Shown one piece after another: positions 18,016-26,502 of a DNA stretch of 64,000 bases (positions are counted from its first letter, which is position 1; the number at the start of each line of letters is the position of its first letter). The notes beneath the pieces are model-generated. The model was not told where the DNA came from. It did not search any database and was given only the letters and a program-made list of their open reading frames with translations. The position numbers and the translations under genes are program-made. This DNA comes from Extensimonas soli (lineage in GTDB: Bacteria > Pseudomonadota > Gammaproteobacteria > Burkholderiales > Burkholderiaceae_C), in contig NZ_JARGEL010000017.1 of assembly GCF_029211265.1 (NCBI RefSeq), positions 62,001 to 126,000 on the forward strand, in the 5' to 3' direction.

Positions 18016-18933
18016 ATGACCAAGACCTTCGACTTGAATCTGCTGTCTCTTTTGGTCGCTTTGGACGACTGCCGCAGCGTTACCCGCGCCGCGCTGCGTT
18101 TAGGCATGAGTCAGCCGGGCCTCAGTACGGCGCTCGGGCGCCTTCGTAAGCACTTCGACGACCCGATGTTCGTTCGCACTCCGGAAGGTATGCAGCCGAC
18201 TCCACGCGGTGTGGCAGCAGCAAAGGAGGCTCGCCACATCCTGCAGCGCGTCTATGAGAACGTACTGGACGCCCCGCGATTCACGCCGGCCGAGACGACC
18301 ACGGAGTTTTGCCTAGCGATGCCAGACGTGGCCGAAATGATCTTTGCGCCAGGGCTCATCCAAGCCTTGCAGCAGCTAACACCTCATGCCTCAATGCGCA
18401 CCTCTTCGTACGATCCGCAAAGTCTGGAACAGGCTATGGAGTCGGGGCAGGTGGACATTGCGCTCGGCTATTTTCCTGACCTCAAAAGCAACCGCTTTTT
18501 CAAGCAGCGGCTGAGGATGCACGGCTTCTCATGCATGCTGCGCAAAGGACATCCTGCGGCTCAACAAATGAGCAAGTCCAGGTACTCGGAACTCGACCAC
18601 GTGCTGGTCGATACACCGATCAGGAGTCAGGAACTCGTGGACAATTTTCTGGATCGTCGCGGCGTTGTCCGGAGAATTCGCATGCGCACCACGCACTATC
18701 TCACACTTCCAGCAATTGTTGCCGCCACGGATCTTGTCGCGACAGTCCCGACCGCAGTCGGCGCACACTTTGCAAAGCTTGGTCAGGTTGAACTCGTCCC
18801 TCCGCCCTACGACATCCCTCAATTTCCGATCCAGCAACATTGGCACCGTCGCTATGACAAGGACCCCCGTCATCGTTGGTTCAGAGACAGAATCGCCGCG
18901 CTGTTCGGGCCGGGATCTAACTTTTTTTTGTGA
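18016..18933 (+). CDS. LysR-family transcriptional regulator of the P450/gentisate operon
   Basis: The 305-residue regulator has an N-terminal winged HTH (FDLNLLSLLVALDDCRSVTRAALRLGMSQPGLSTALGRLR) and a C-terminal effector domain. ATG 18016 is chosen because MTKTFDLNLL aligns with NodD/NahR-like starts; an earlier in-frame start would run through the operator. It is transcribed divergently from the P450 operon. The family activates in response to a pathway intermediate, likely an aromatic acid here. Confidence 0.93.
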   Translation: MTKTFDLNLLSLLVALDDCRSVTRAALRLGMSQPGLSTALGRLRKHFDDPMFVRTPEGMQPTPRGVAAAKEARHILQRVYENVLDAPRFTPAETTTEFCLAMPDVAEMIFAPGLIQALQQLTPHASMRTSSYDPQSLEQAMESGQVDIALGYFPDLKSNRFFKQRLRMHGFSCMLRKGHPAAQQMSKSRYSELDHVLVDTPIRSQELVDNFLDRRGVVRRIRMRTTHYLTLPAIVAATDLVATVPTAVGAHFAKLGQVELVPPPYDIPQFPIQQHWHRRYDKDPRHRWFRDRIAALFGPGSNFFL

Positions 18934-19008
18934 AAGGGTTTTGTTGAACAAATCCCCAGCCCAAGGCAGGTACACCGTCCACGTTGAATCCGCTTGATCT
19001 GTGGTTGA

Positions 19009-19140
19009 GTGTCACTTCAGCCCAATCGAGTCCAGCCCCACGACAAGACCACCAACTGGAGCGAGTACAACGCCGCATTCAAATCCCGAGAGTCACTGAC
19101 CATCTTGCTGGACCGTGGCATGCAGTGGTACGCCCCACGC
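19009..19140 (+). pseudogene. IS5-family transposase, N-terminal remnant
   Basis: The frame reads HDKTTNWSEYNAAFKSRESL and continues TILLDRGMQW, recognisable as the opening of IS5-group DDE transposases (form YxxWNxALxxRGSLTxWxD). Similarity ends near 19140, where the DNA changes to the 3-prime flank of the citryl-CoA-lyase-like gene. It marks the joint between the two catabolic gene sets. No ends or duplications are left. Confidence 0.6.
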
Positions 19141-19170
19141 AGGGCAAGCGCGGCCGCTAGCCGCGGCGCT

Positions 19171-19959
19171 TCAGGCGCCTTGTGGCCTGATGTGCTGGGT
19201 GGCCTCGTCTTCGACACGTTGCCAGATCTCGACCGCGATCGGGTTGTGGCTCTCTTCGAGGATATGGCCCACCAGCCCGATGGCGCGCGCGAAGACGCCG
19301 ATGCCGCGCACGATTTTCCATGGCAGCCCGAGTTCGCAGCTGATGGCGCCGATGGCGCCGGTCGCATTGACGGGAAGCGACTTGCCAGCGACGCGTTCGG
19401 CCTCGGCGCAGATCAGTTGTTCGAGCCGGATGTAGTCCCCAGAAAAGCCGTTGTCGGCGGCGATCTGGAACAGGCGCGGGGCACGCGGATCGACCGGCTT
19501 GTGCAAGGGATGGCCGAGCCCGGGAATGATCTGGCCGCGGGCACGAAAGGCGGCCACGGTGTCGCGGGCGATGCGTTCCAGATCGGCGCCCTGGGTGCCC
19601 GGCGGAAGTGCCTCGTACAGCATTTTGGCGGTGCCTTCGGTGCTGCCGACGAACACGCTGCCCAGGCCGCACAAGCCGGCCGCCACCGCCGCCTGCAGCG
19701 ATTCGGGCGCACCGGCGTAGGTCAGACGCGCGGCCAATGCGCTCGGCGTGATGCCGTGCTCGACCAGCGTCACCGCAATGGCGTTGAACACGTTTGATTC
19801 CTGCGGCGTCGGCATGCGCCCGAGGATCTGCAGGAAGGCCATGTCACCCAGGTTGAGATGGCCGAGGATCTCGTCGGGCAGGCTCTTGCCGTGCACTTCG
19901 ATGCGGTCGGGGGTGCTCCAGGCGATGTCGGAGCGGATGGGCTTGTTTTTGCGGGCCAT
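19171..19959 (-). CDS. Citrate-synthase-fold lyase (citryl-CoA lyase-like)
   Basis: The 262-residue protein is much shorter than citrate synthase (about 430) but has its C-terminal core: PGLGHPLHKPVDPRAPRL with the catalytic-type His, and NATGAIGAISCELGLPW. ATG 19959 has GGAG upstream. Short citrate-synthase-like proteins of this kind cleave or form citryl-CoA-type esters. It is the last gene of a CoA-ester operon and follows a CitE-like gene, so two carbon-carbon lyases act side by side. The substrate is unknown. Confidence 0.82.
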   Translation of the reverse strand: MARKNKPIRSDIAWSTPDRIEVHGKSLPDEILGHLNLGDMAFLQILGRMPTPQESNVFNAIAVTLVEHGITPSALAARLTYAGAPESLQAAVAAGLCGLGSVFVGSTEGTAKMLYEALPPGTQGADLERIARDTVAAFRARGQIIPGLGHPLHKPVDPRAPRLFQIAADNGFSGDYIRLEQLICAEAERVAGKSLPVNATGAIGAISCELGLPWKIVRGIGVFARAIGLVGHILEESHNPIAVEIWQRVEDEATQHIRPQGA

Positions 19960-19986
19960 GAGGGGCTCCAGTCGGGTCAATGAAAA

Positions 19987-20826
19987 TCAGGCTTTCAAGC
20001 CGGCGCTGCGCAGCACGGCGCGCGCGCGCTGGACCACCGGCAGGTCCACCATCTGGCCGTCCACGGCCACGGCGGCGCCGCCAGCCGATGCAAATGCTTC
20101 GCAGACGCGGCGCGCCCAGTCCAGCCGCTCGGGGGTGGGCGTGAACACCGCCTGAACGGCAAGCACCTGCTTCGGGTGGATGCACAGCTTGGCGCCAAAG
20201 CCGAGTCGCCGCGCGCGTTCGGTGTCGGCCTGCAAGCGGTGCAGGTCGTCGATCGCGGTGCTGACGCCATCGACCGGCGCGGCCAGCCCGGCCAGCCGCG
20301 AAGCCAGCACCATTTGGGAGCGGAAAGCCAGCAGCTCGGTCTCCCCGCCATCGGGCGCGCAGTCGATGCCCAGATCGAGCGCCAGATCGACGCTTCCAAA
20401 AGTCAGGCGAATCACGCCCGGCACGCGCGCAATGCTGTGCATGTCCTGCAGACCGCGCGCCGACTCGATGATCGGCAACACGTCCTTGTAGGTGGCCTCG
20501 ACCACGGTGCAGGCGGCGTCGATGCCCTCGGCCTTGGGCAGCATCACCGCCGCCACGCCAGGATGACGACACAGTTCGAGGTCGTCCTCAAACCAGGGGG
20601 TGCCAGCGGCATTGATGCGAACCACCAGCGGCGTGGCTTCGTCCAGTTGCGCCGCCAGCGCCTCGCGCGCGCGCACCTTGGCCTCGGGGGGCACGGCGTC
20701 TTCCAGATCGACGATGACCACGTCCGCTCCGCTGGCACGGGCTTTGGCATGGCGCTCGGGTCGATCGGCGGGCACGAAGAGGTAGGCGCGTGGCACGGCG
20801 CGCGGGGCGGCGGTGTTGGCTGTCAT
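19987..20826 (-). CDS. CitE-like CoA-ester lyase (HpcH/HpaI family)
   Basis: The 279-residue TIM-barrel protein has PRAYLFVPADRPERHAKA at the start, DVVIVDLEDAVPPEAK (metal Asp/Glu region), the arginine in VRINAAGTPWFEDDL, LPKAEG and FGAKLCIHPKQV. This is the CitE/malyl-CoA lyase subgroup. These enzymes split 3-hydroxyacyl-CoA esters such as citramalyl-CoA or malyl-CoA. Its start overlaps the MmgE/PrpD stop by 4 bp. Confidence 0.88.
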   Translation of the reverse strand: MTANTAAPRAVPRAYLFVPADRPERHAKARASGADVVIVDLEDAVPPEAKVRAREALAAQLDEATPLVVRINAAGTPWFEDDLELCRHPGVAAVMLPKAEGIDAACTVVEATYKDVLPIIESARGLQDMHSIARVPGVIRLTFGSVDLALDLGIDCAPDGGETELLAFRSQMVLASRLAGLAAPVDGVSTAIDDLHRLQADTERARRLGFGAKLCIHPKQVLAVQAVFTPTPERLDWARRVCEAFASAGGAAVAVDGQMVDLPVVQRARAVLRSAGLKA

Positions 20827-22193
20827 GCGCGCGCTTCCAGCCAGCGGCCCATGCGCGGCGCCTCGGCCACGGTCCAGACGCGCGCGATCAGCGCCTCCAT
20901 TTCTTGCGGCGTGGCGCCCTTGCCGTAGGCCGCCAGGCGCTGTGCCTTGTCTTCCAGTTCGCCGCGTGTCAGGGTGTTGCCGGGATCGCCCTTGGGCTCG
21001 TCGACGCGCGCGCTCAGCGTGCGGCCATCGCGCGTCGCCACGCTCACCTTGCCAATCCAGCGCTGCGGATAGGCCCGGTCCACCTCGGCGTCCAGCTGCA
21101 TCGTGACCCTATCGCGCAGGGCCGCCACGCGCGGCGCGAGGAAATGCTGCTCGAATTCGTTCAGCCCGGCGTGGCCGTACTCGACCGCCAGCGCAAGCAC
21201 CGTGCCCATCGAAAACTTGGCCTGGTGCACGGTGGCGGGCACGGTGACGCGGCCCAGCACGTCGATGGCGCCCTGATGCACATGGGTGGTCACCGCGGCG
21301 ATATCGTCGGCCTTGAGCCCATGCGTTTGCATCAGCGCGAGCAGCGCGTCGGCGCTGGGGTGGGTATGACGGCACGAGGCGTGGTACTTGAACGAGGTAT
21401 CCGCCGTGGCCCAGCGCTGCCCCAGCCGGTCGGTGAGCCGCGCCGGATCGGCATCGCTGGACATGCCCGCGGCCATGCCTTGCGGCCCTTCCAGAATCTG
21501 GCGCGCGCCGGTCAAGCCACTTCGTGCCAGGCAGGCGCAGGCCAAACCGCTGGACGCCGCATGCGCGGTGTGCAGTGGCTTGGAGTCGGCCGCGTCGCGC
21601 AGGAACTCCCACAGGCCGGCGGCTTGTGTGCCGGCGCTGCCGAAGGCATGCAGCATGGTCGGCGCGTCCAGCCTGAGCAGCCGCCCGGCGGCCGCAGCGG
21701 CGGCCAGGGTGCCTGCGGTGGCGGTGGTGTGAAAGATGCGGTAGTGCGAGCGGCCGAGGAACTCGCCCACGCGGATGCCGACCTCATAGCCCGCCACCAC
21801 GGCGGCCAGAAACTCACGGCCACTCGCGCCGATGTCTTGCGCCATGGCCAGCGCCGCCGGGAACACGACGGCCGCGGGATGGAACACCGAGCCGTTGTGC
21901 ACGTCGTCCTGCTCGGCGAAGTGCGAGGCGGCCGCGTTGACCATCGCGGCGAAATGGGGCGAGGTGGCGCGGCGCGAGATCAACACTTCGGCGCGGCCCG
22001 AGTCCGGTCCCATGGCGCGGGCGTAAGCCTCGATGGCCTCGACCGGCCGCGCGCCCTTGCCGGCCAGTGCCGAGGCGTACCAGTCGAGGAACAGGTCTTC
22101 GGCGCGGCGCAGCACCGGCGTCGGGATCGCGTCAAATTGCAGACCGGCGGCAAAGGCGGCCAGCGTCGCGCTCGGGGTTTTGTCTTGGGTCAT
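20823..22193 (-). CDS. MmgE/PrpD-family dehydratase
   Basis: The 456-residue protein shows the family landmarks AEDLFLDWYASALAG, NAAASHFAEQDDVHNGSVFHPAAVV and FKYHASCRHTHPSADALL. Members dehydrate 2-methylcitrate or isomerise itaconate/aconitate-type acids and need no iron-sulfur cluster. The ATG at 22193 is taken; upstream open sequence overlaps the CoA-transferase gene. Association with CitE-like and citryl-CoA-lyase-like genes suggests a branched tricarboxylic or hydroxy-diacid CoA pathway. Confidence 0.88.
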   Translation of the reverse strand: MTQDKTPSATLAAFAAGLQFDAIPTPVLRRAEDLFLDWYASALAGKGARPVEAIEAYARAMGPDSGRAEVLISRRATSPHFAAMVNAAASHFAEQDDVHNGSVFHPAAVVFPAALAMAQDIGASGREFLAAVVAGYEVGIRVGEFLGRSHYRIFHTTATAGTLAAAAAAGRLLRLDAPTMLHAFGSAGTQAAGLWEFLRDAADSKPLHTAHAASSGLACACLARSGLTGARQILEGPQGMAAGMSSDADPARLTDRLGQRWATADTSFKYHASCRHTHPSADALLALMQTHGLKADDIAAVTTHVHQGAIDVLGRVTVPATVHQAKFSMGTVLALAVEYGHAGLNEFEQHFLAPRVAALRDRVTMQLDAEVDRAYPQRWIGKVSVATRDGRTLSARVDEPKGDPGNTLTRGELEDKAQRLAAYGKGATPQEMEALIARVWTVAEAPRMGRWLEARA

Positions 22194-22212
22194 GATTCGT
22201 TCACACCTCTTC

Positions 22213-23394
22213 TCAGATGGCCTTGTCCGCTCGCAGCCGGGCGATGTCGGGCGCGCCGTAGCCGAGTTCGGTGAGGATGGCTTCGGTGTGTTCTCCCAGG
22301 GCGGGCACCGGCCCCATGGGCGGTGGCTCGCCGTGGCTGAGATGGTGTGGCGGGTACAGCGCCGGCAATGGGCCGCCGGGCGAGTCAATCCCGGTCCAGC
22401 GCCCGCGCGCCGCCAATTGCGGGTGCTTCCACAGGTCAGCCAGCTCATTGAGCTGGCCATTGGCGATTTGCGCCGCATCGAGCCGTTCGACCAATTGCGC
22501 CGCCGTCAAGGTGGTGCACACGCCTTCGATGATGCCGCGCAATGTCTCGCGTTGGGCCAGTCGCTTGGCGTTGCCCAGGTACCGGGTGGCCAGATCGGGC
22601 AGTTGCAGCACCTGGTTGCAGAAAGTGGCCCATTCGCGGTCGTGCTGCACCGCCAGCACCACCTGCTTGCCGTCGCCGCAGGTAAAGGGGCCGTAGGGGT
22701 AAATGGCGGCGTGCGAGGCGCCAGCGCGCGGCGGCGGCGGCTGGCCGTCCAGCGTGTAGTAGAGCGGGAAGCCCATCCATTCGGACATGGCTTCGAGCAT
22801 GGAGATTTCGAGCCGTTGGCCACGACCGGTGCGGCCGCGCTCCAGCAGGGCGGCCAGAACACTGCTGTAGGCGTACATGCCGGCGGCGATGTCGGCAATC
22901 GACAGGCCGGCCTTGGACGGCTGCTCCGGCGTGCCGGTCACCGACACGAAACCGGCTTCGCTCTGGATCAGCAGGTCGTAGGCTTTTTTCTCGGTGTAGG
23001 GCCCGCCGTCGCCGTAGCCCGAAATGTCGCACACCACGATGCGCGGATGGACCGGCGCCAGGCTGGCGTGGTCCAGTCCCATGCGCGTGGCGGCGCCGGG
23101 CGCCAGGTTCTGCACCAGCACGTCGGCCCGCTCGACCAGCTTTTGCAACACGGCACGGGCGCCGGGATGCTTGAGGTCGAGTGTCAGGCTTTCCTTGGAG
23201 CGGTTGCACCAGACGAAGTGCGAGGCCAGGCCGTGGGCCCGGGTGTCGTAGGCGCGGGCGAAGTCGCCTTCACCCGGGCGCTCGACCTTGATGACCCGCG
23301 CGCCGAGGTCCGCGAGCTGACGGGTGCAGAACGGCGCGGCAATCGCGTGCTCCAGCGTGACGATCAACATTCCTTCCAATGGGCGCATGGTCAT
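22213..23394 (-). CDS. Family III (CaiB/BaiF) CoA-transferase
   Basis: The 393-residue protein opens RPLEGMLIVTLEHAIAAPFC. The catalytic aspartate is in GLSIADIAAGMYAY, about residue 170. It lies 5 bp after the acyl-CoA dehydrogenase and 19 bp before MmgE/PrpD. It is one of two CoA-transferases in this operon, implying two CoA-activation steps or two alternative acids. Confidence 0.92.
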   Translation of the reverse strand: MTMRPLEGMLIVTLEHAIAAPFCTRQLADLGARVIKVERPGEGDFARAYDTRAHGLASHFVWCNRSKESLTLDLKHPGARAVLQKLVERADVLVQNLAPGAATRMGLDHASLAPVHPRIVVCDISGYGDGGPYTEKKAYDLLIQSEAGFVSVTGTPEQPSKAGLSIADIAAGMYAYSSVLAALLERGRTGRGQRLEISMLEAMSEWMGFPLYYTLDGQPPPPRAGASHAAIYPYGPFTCGDGKQVVLAVQHDREWATFCNQVLQLPDLATRYLGNAKRLAQRETLRGIIEGVCTTLTAAQLVERLDAAQIANGQLNELADLWKHPQLAARGRWTGIDSPGGPLPALYPPHHLSHGEPPPMGPVPALGEHTEAILTELGYGAPDIARLRADKAI

Positions 23395-23399
23395 GGCTT

Positions 23400-24557
23400 T
23401 CAGAATGAACGTGGCAGCCCGAGCACGTGCTCGGCCACGTAGCTCAGGATCAGGTTGGTGGAGATCGGCGCCACCTGGTACAGCCGGGTTTCGCGGAACT
23501 TGCGCTCGACGTCAAATTCGCAGGCAAAGCCAAAACCGCCGTGTGTCTGAATGGCGGTGTTGGCCGCCTCCCAGGAGGCTTTGGCTGCCAGGTACTTGGC
23601 CATATTGGCCTCGGCCCCGCAGGGTTGGTGGGCGTCGAACAGTTCGCAGGCACGCCAGCGCATCAGGTCGGCGGCTTCGGTCTCGATGTGGGCTTCGGCC
23701 AGCGGGAACTGCACGCCCTGGTTCTGCCCGATCGGGCGGTCAAACACGCGGCGCTCGCGGGCATAGCGGGCACTGCGCTCGACGAACCAGCGGGCGTCGC
23801 CGATGCACTCGGCGGCGATCAGGGTGCGCTCGGCGTTGAGGCCGTCCAGGATGTACTTGAAACCTTTGCCCTCCTCGCCGATCAGGTTCTCGGCCGGGAT
23901 TTCGAGGTTGTCGAAAAACAGCTCATTGGTCTCGTGGTTGACCATATTGCGGATTGGGTTCACCGTCATGCCTTTGCCAATCGCCTGGTGCAGGTCAACG
24001 ATGAAGATCGACATGCCTTCGGATTTGCGCTTGACCTCGGCCAGCGGGGTGGTGCGCGCCAGCAAAATCATCAGGTCGGAGTGCTGGATGCGCGAGATCC
24101 AGACTTTCTGGCCATTGACCACATAGCGGTCGCCCCGCTTGACGGCGGTGGTCTTGATCTTGGTGGTGTCGGTGCCCGTGGTCGGCTCGGTCACGCCCAT
24201 GGACTGCAGCCGCAGATCGCCGCTGGCGATTCTGGGCAGGTAGAGGCGCTTTTGTGCTTCCGAGCCGTGGCGCAGCAAGGTGCCCATGTTGTACATCTGG
24301 CCGTGGCAGGCGCCGGCGTTGCCGCCGCAGCGGTTGACCTCTTCCATCACCACCGAGGCTTCGGCCAGACCCAGGCCGGCGCCGCCGTATTCCTGCGGAA
24401 TCATCACCGCCAGCCAGCCGGCCCGGGTCAGCGCGTCGACACACGCCTCGGGGTAGGCACGGGCGTCGTCTATCTTGCGAAAATACTCATCGGGGAAGCG
24501 TTTGAAGAGATCGCGCAGTGCCTGGCGCAACTCGGGATGGCGTTCTTGGTTCGTCAT
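23400..24557 (-). CDS. Acyl-CoA dehydrogenase
   Basis: The 385-residue FAD enzyme has SMGVTEPTTGTDTTKIKTTA, VNGQKVWISRIQHSDL and a C-terminal THGGFGFACEFDVERKFRETR. The usual catalytic Glu of the YEGT motif is replaced (RLYQVAPIS). Glu243 in GLNAERTLIA matches the alternative base position of isovaleryl-CoA dehydrogenase. ATG 24557 is used; a TTG six bp upstream is unlikely. It would introduce a 2,3-double bond in a branched or cyclic acyl-CoA. Confidence 0.92.
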   Translation of the reverse strand: MTNQERHPELRQALRDLFKRFPDEYFRKIDDARAYPEACVDALTRAGWLAVMIPQEYGGAGLGLAEASVVMEEVNRCGGNAGACHGQMYNMGTLLRHGSEAQKRLYLPRIASGDLRLQSMGVTEPTTGTDTTKIKTTAVKRGDRYVVNGQKVWISRIQHSDLMILLARTTPLAEVKRKSEGMSIFIVDLHQAIGKGMTVNPIRNMVNHETNELFFDNLEIPAENLIGEEGKGFKYILDGLNAERTLIAAECIGDARWFVERSARYARERRVFDRPIGQNQGVQFPLAEAHIETEAADLMRWRACELFDAHQPCGAEANMAKYLAAKASWEAANTAIQTHGGFGFACEFDVERKFRETRLYQVAPISTNLILSYVAEHVLGLPRSF

Positions 24558-24610
24558 GTTCAATCTCTAGAGATCCAGCCGGGCAGCGCCGGCTGGAGTG
24601 CGCATATCCT

Positions 24611-25393
24611 TCAACGGAATTTGCTGAAATCGGGCTTGCGTTTTTCCAGAAAAGCGCTGGCCCCTTCCTGTTGCTCGCCGGTGTTGAAATAGTTGGGCGC
24701 CACTTCCTGGATCAGGTCGTTCATGTCCCGGCCCATGATCGGGGCCATGTGGTGGTAGAACGAACGCTTGACAATCTTCAGGCAGGTGGGGGAGAGCGAC
24801 AGCAGTTCGTCGCAATACTTCCGCACCTCCGCGTCGAGCTGAGCCATCGGCACCACCGCGTTGGCCAGACCCCAGTCAAAGGCTTGCTGCGCGCTGTAGC
24901 GGCGGCACAGCATCCACAGCTCGCGCGCCCGCTTGTGGCCCAGCACGTTGGCCGCGTGCGCGACGATGTAGCCACCCGCCGGCGAGCCGACGCGGGGCCC
25001 GTTCTGACCGAAGATCGCGTGCTCGGCGGCAATCGTGAAGTCACAAAAGTAGGCGATGTGGTGGCCGGCGCCAATGGCATAGCCGTTGACCCGCGCGATC
25101 ACCGGCTTGGGGCATTCGGCGATCTGGCGGTTGAAGTTGAACTCCAGGTCCTGCAGGCCGCTCTTGCCGCCTTCGCCCTTTTCCCAGTTGACATCGCCGC
25201 CGACGCAAAAGGCGCGCTCGCCGGTGCCGGTCAGCACGATCACGCCGACCTTCGGGTCGTTGCCGGCCTGGGCCAGCAGCCGCTCCATGTCCTTGATCGT
25301 GTCACCGGTGAAGGCATTGAGCGTCTTGGGCCGGTTGATGGTGATGGTGGCGACGAAGTTCTTGACTTCGTAAATGACTTCCTGGTCCGACAT
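24611..25393 (-). CDS. Enoyl-CoA hydratase/isomerase family, resembles BadI ring hydrolase
   Basis: The 260-residue crotonase-fold protein has FCVGGDVNWE (oxyanion-hole Gly pair), VIARVNGYAIGAGHHIAYFCDFTIA and IFGQNGPRVGSPAGGY. The C-terminal EKRKPDFSKFR and the GDxN/GQNGPxxGS pattern recall 2-ketocyclohexanecarboxyl-CoA hydrolase (BadI) and MenB rather than simple FadB hydratases. That would allow hydrolytic opening of an alicyclic beta-keto ring. Plain hydratase activity is the conservative reading. Confidence 0.87.
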   Translation of the reverse strand: MSDQEVIYEVKNFVATITINRPKTLNAFTGDTIKDMERLLAQAGNDPKVGVIVLTGTGERAFCVGGDVNWEKGEGGKSGLQDLEFNFNRQIAECPKPVIARVNGYAIGAGHHIAYFCDFTIAAEHAIFGQNGPRVGSPAGGYIVAHAANVLGHKRARELWMLCRRYSAQQAFDWGLANAVVPMAQLDAEVRKYCDELLSLSPTCLKIVKRSFYHHMAPIMGRDMNDLIQEVAPNYFNTGEQQEGASAFLEKRKPDFSKFR

Positions 25394-25422
25394 GCCTGGC
25401 GCTCCTGTAAAAGTTGGGGGAT

Positions 25423-26439
25423 CTACTGATGACGATGGTTCAATTCGGGTGCCACCACGCCGTCTTTCACGAATTGATCCACCTCGGCCGGGCTGTAACC
25501 CAGCTCGCCGAGAATGTTCCGGCTGTGCTCGCCCAGCTTGGGCGGTGGCGCCATGGCGTCGGGTCGGCGCATGCCCGCGGCGAGCTGCGCTGGAAAGGGG
25601 ATCAGCGGCAGGCCCGGCAGCGCCGGATGCTCGACAAAGCGGGCGGCCAGCACCGGGTCGGCCATGGCCTGGGACACCGTGTTCACCGGGCCACAGGGAA
25701 CGTCGGCCGTCGCGAAGGCGGCCAACCAGGTGGCCGCCGGACGGGTGATGAAAATCGACTCCAGTTCGGCCAGCAGCGCCGGCCGGTTGGCAATGCGCGC
25801 GGCGTTGCGCTGGTAACGCGGATCGGTGAGCCACTCGGGCCGCTCGATGACGCCACAAAACCGCTTGAACGCCGCTTCATTGACCACCGACACGCTGAAC
25901 CAGGCACCGTCGGTGCCGCGAAAGTGCCGGCTCGGCACGGCAATCGGCAGGTTCACCGAGCGAATCGGCTCGCGCTGCTCAATCGCATATTCACCCACCT
26001 TGCTCGCCATGAAATTGAACATGGTGTCCACCAGCGACAGCTCCACGCGCTGCCCCAGGCCGGTCTGCTGCCGGTGCATCACCGCGGCCAGCACGCCCAA
26101 AGCGCCGCACATGCCGGACGCCACATCGATGATCGGCAAGCCGATGCGGACCGGTGGGTCCCCGGCCTCGCCACTGGCATAAAAGGCCCCCGTCATGCCC
26201 TGCACCACGCTGTCGACCGAGGGCCTGAGCCGGTAGTCGCTCTGCTCACCGAAGGCGCTGACCATGTAATACACCAGCGTCGGGTTGATGCGCCGCACCG
26301 CGTCGTAGTTCAGCGCATGGGCCTCGGCAAAGTCGGGGCGAAAATTGTGCACCAGCACCTGGGCTTTTGAAATCAGCCGCTCCAGCACCGCGCGCCCGGC
26401 CGGCGTGCGTATCTCCAACGCGATCGACTCCTTGCCCCA
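25423..26439 (-). pseudogene. Family III CoA-transferase, 5-prime end removed by IS4-family element
   Basis: The frame begins inside GKESIALEIRTPAGRAVLERL, which corresponds to roughly residue 65-75 of CaiB proteins, and runs to a normal C-terminus (338 codons). The N-terminal Rossmann strand is missing and there is no natural start, because the IS4-type element starts at 26440. The catalytic Asp in IGLPIIDVASGMCGAL is still there. This was the first recognisable gene of the 19-26 kb operon, so the insertion also removed the native promoter. Confidence 0.88.
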
Positions 26440-26453
26440 ATACTGTTCAGATA
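26440..26453. repeat. Left inverted repeat of IS4-family element
   Basis: ATACTGTTCAGATA, the perfect complement of 27877-27890. Confidence 0.88.
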
Positions 26454-26472
26454 GTATTTTTAAAGCCATAAT

Positions 26473-26502
26473 CCTCATCCATCGAAGCTTCAATGGATGA
26501 GG
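26473..26502. promoter_or_regulatory. 30-bp near-perfect palindrome over transposase start
   Basis: CCTCATCCAT and ATGGATGAGG pair around a GAAGCTTC core; 28 of 30 positions are symmetric. The transposase ATG at 26497 is inside the right arm, so a transcript entering from outside would fold and bury the start. Such hairpins limit read-through expression in IS4-group elements. Confidence 0.65.

Noticed and set aside
20790..24692. Three plus-strand open frames over 400 codons opposite MmgE, CoA-transferase and dehydrogenase genes
   Set aside because: No motifs, Arg/Gly/His-rich composition typical of antisense frames, and they cross several real gene borders.
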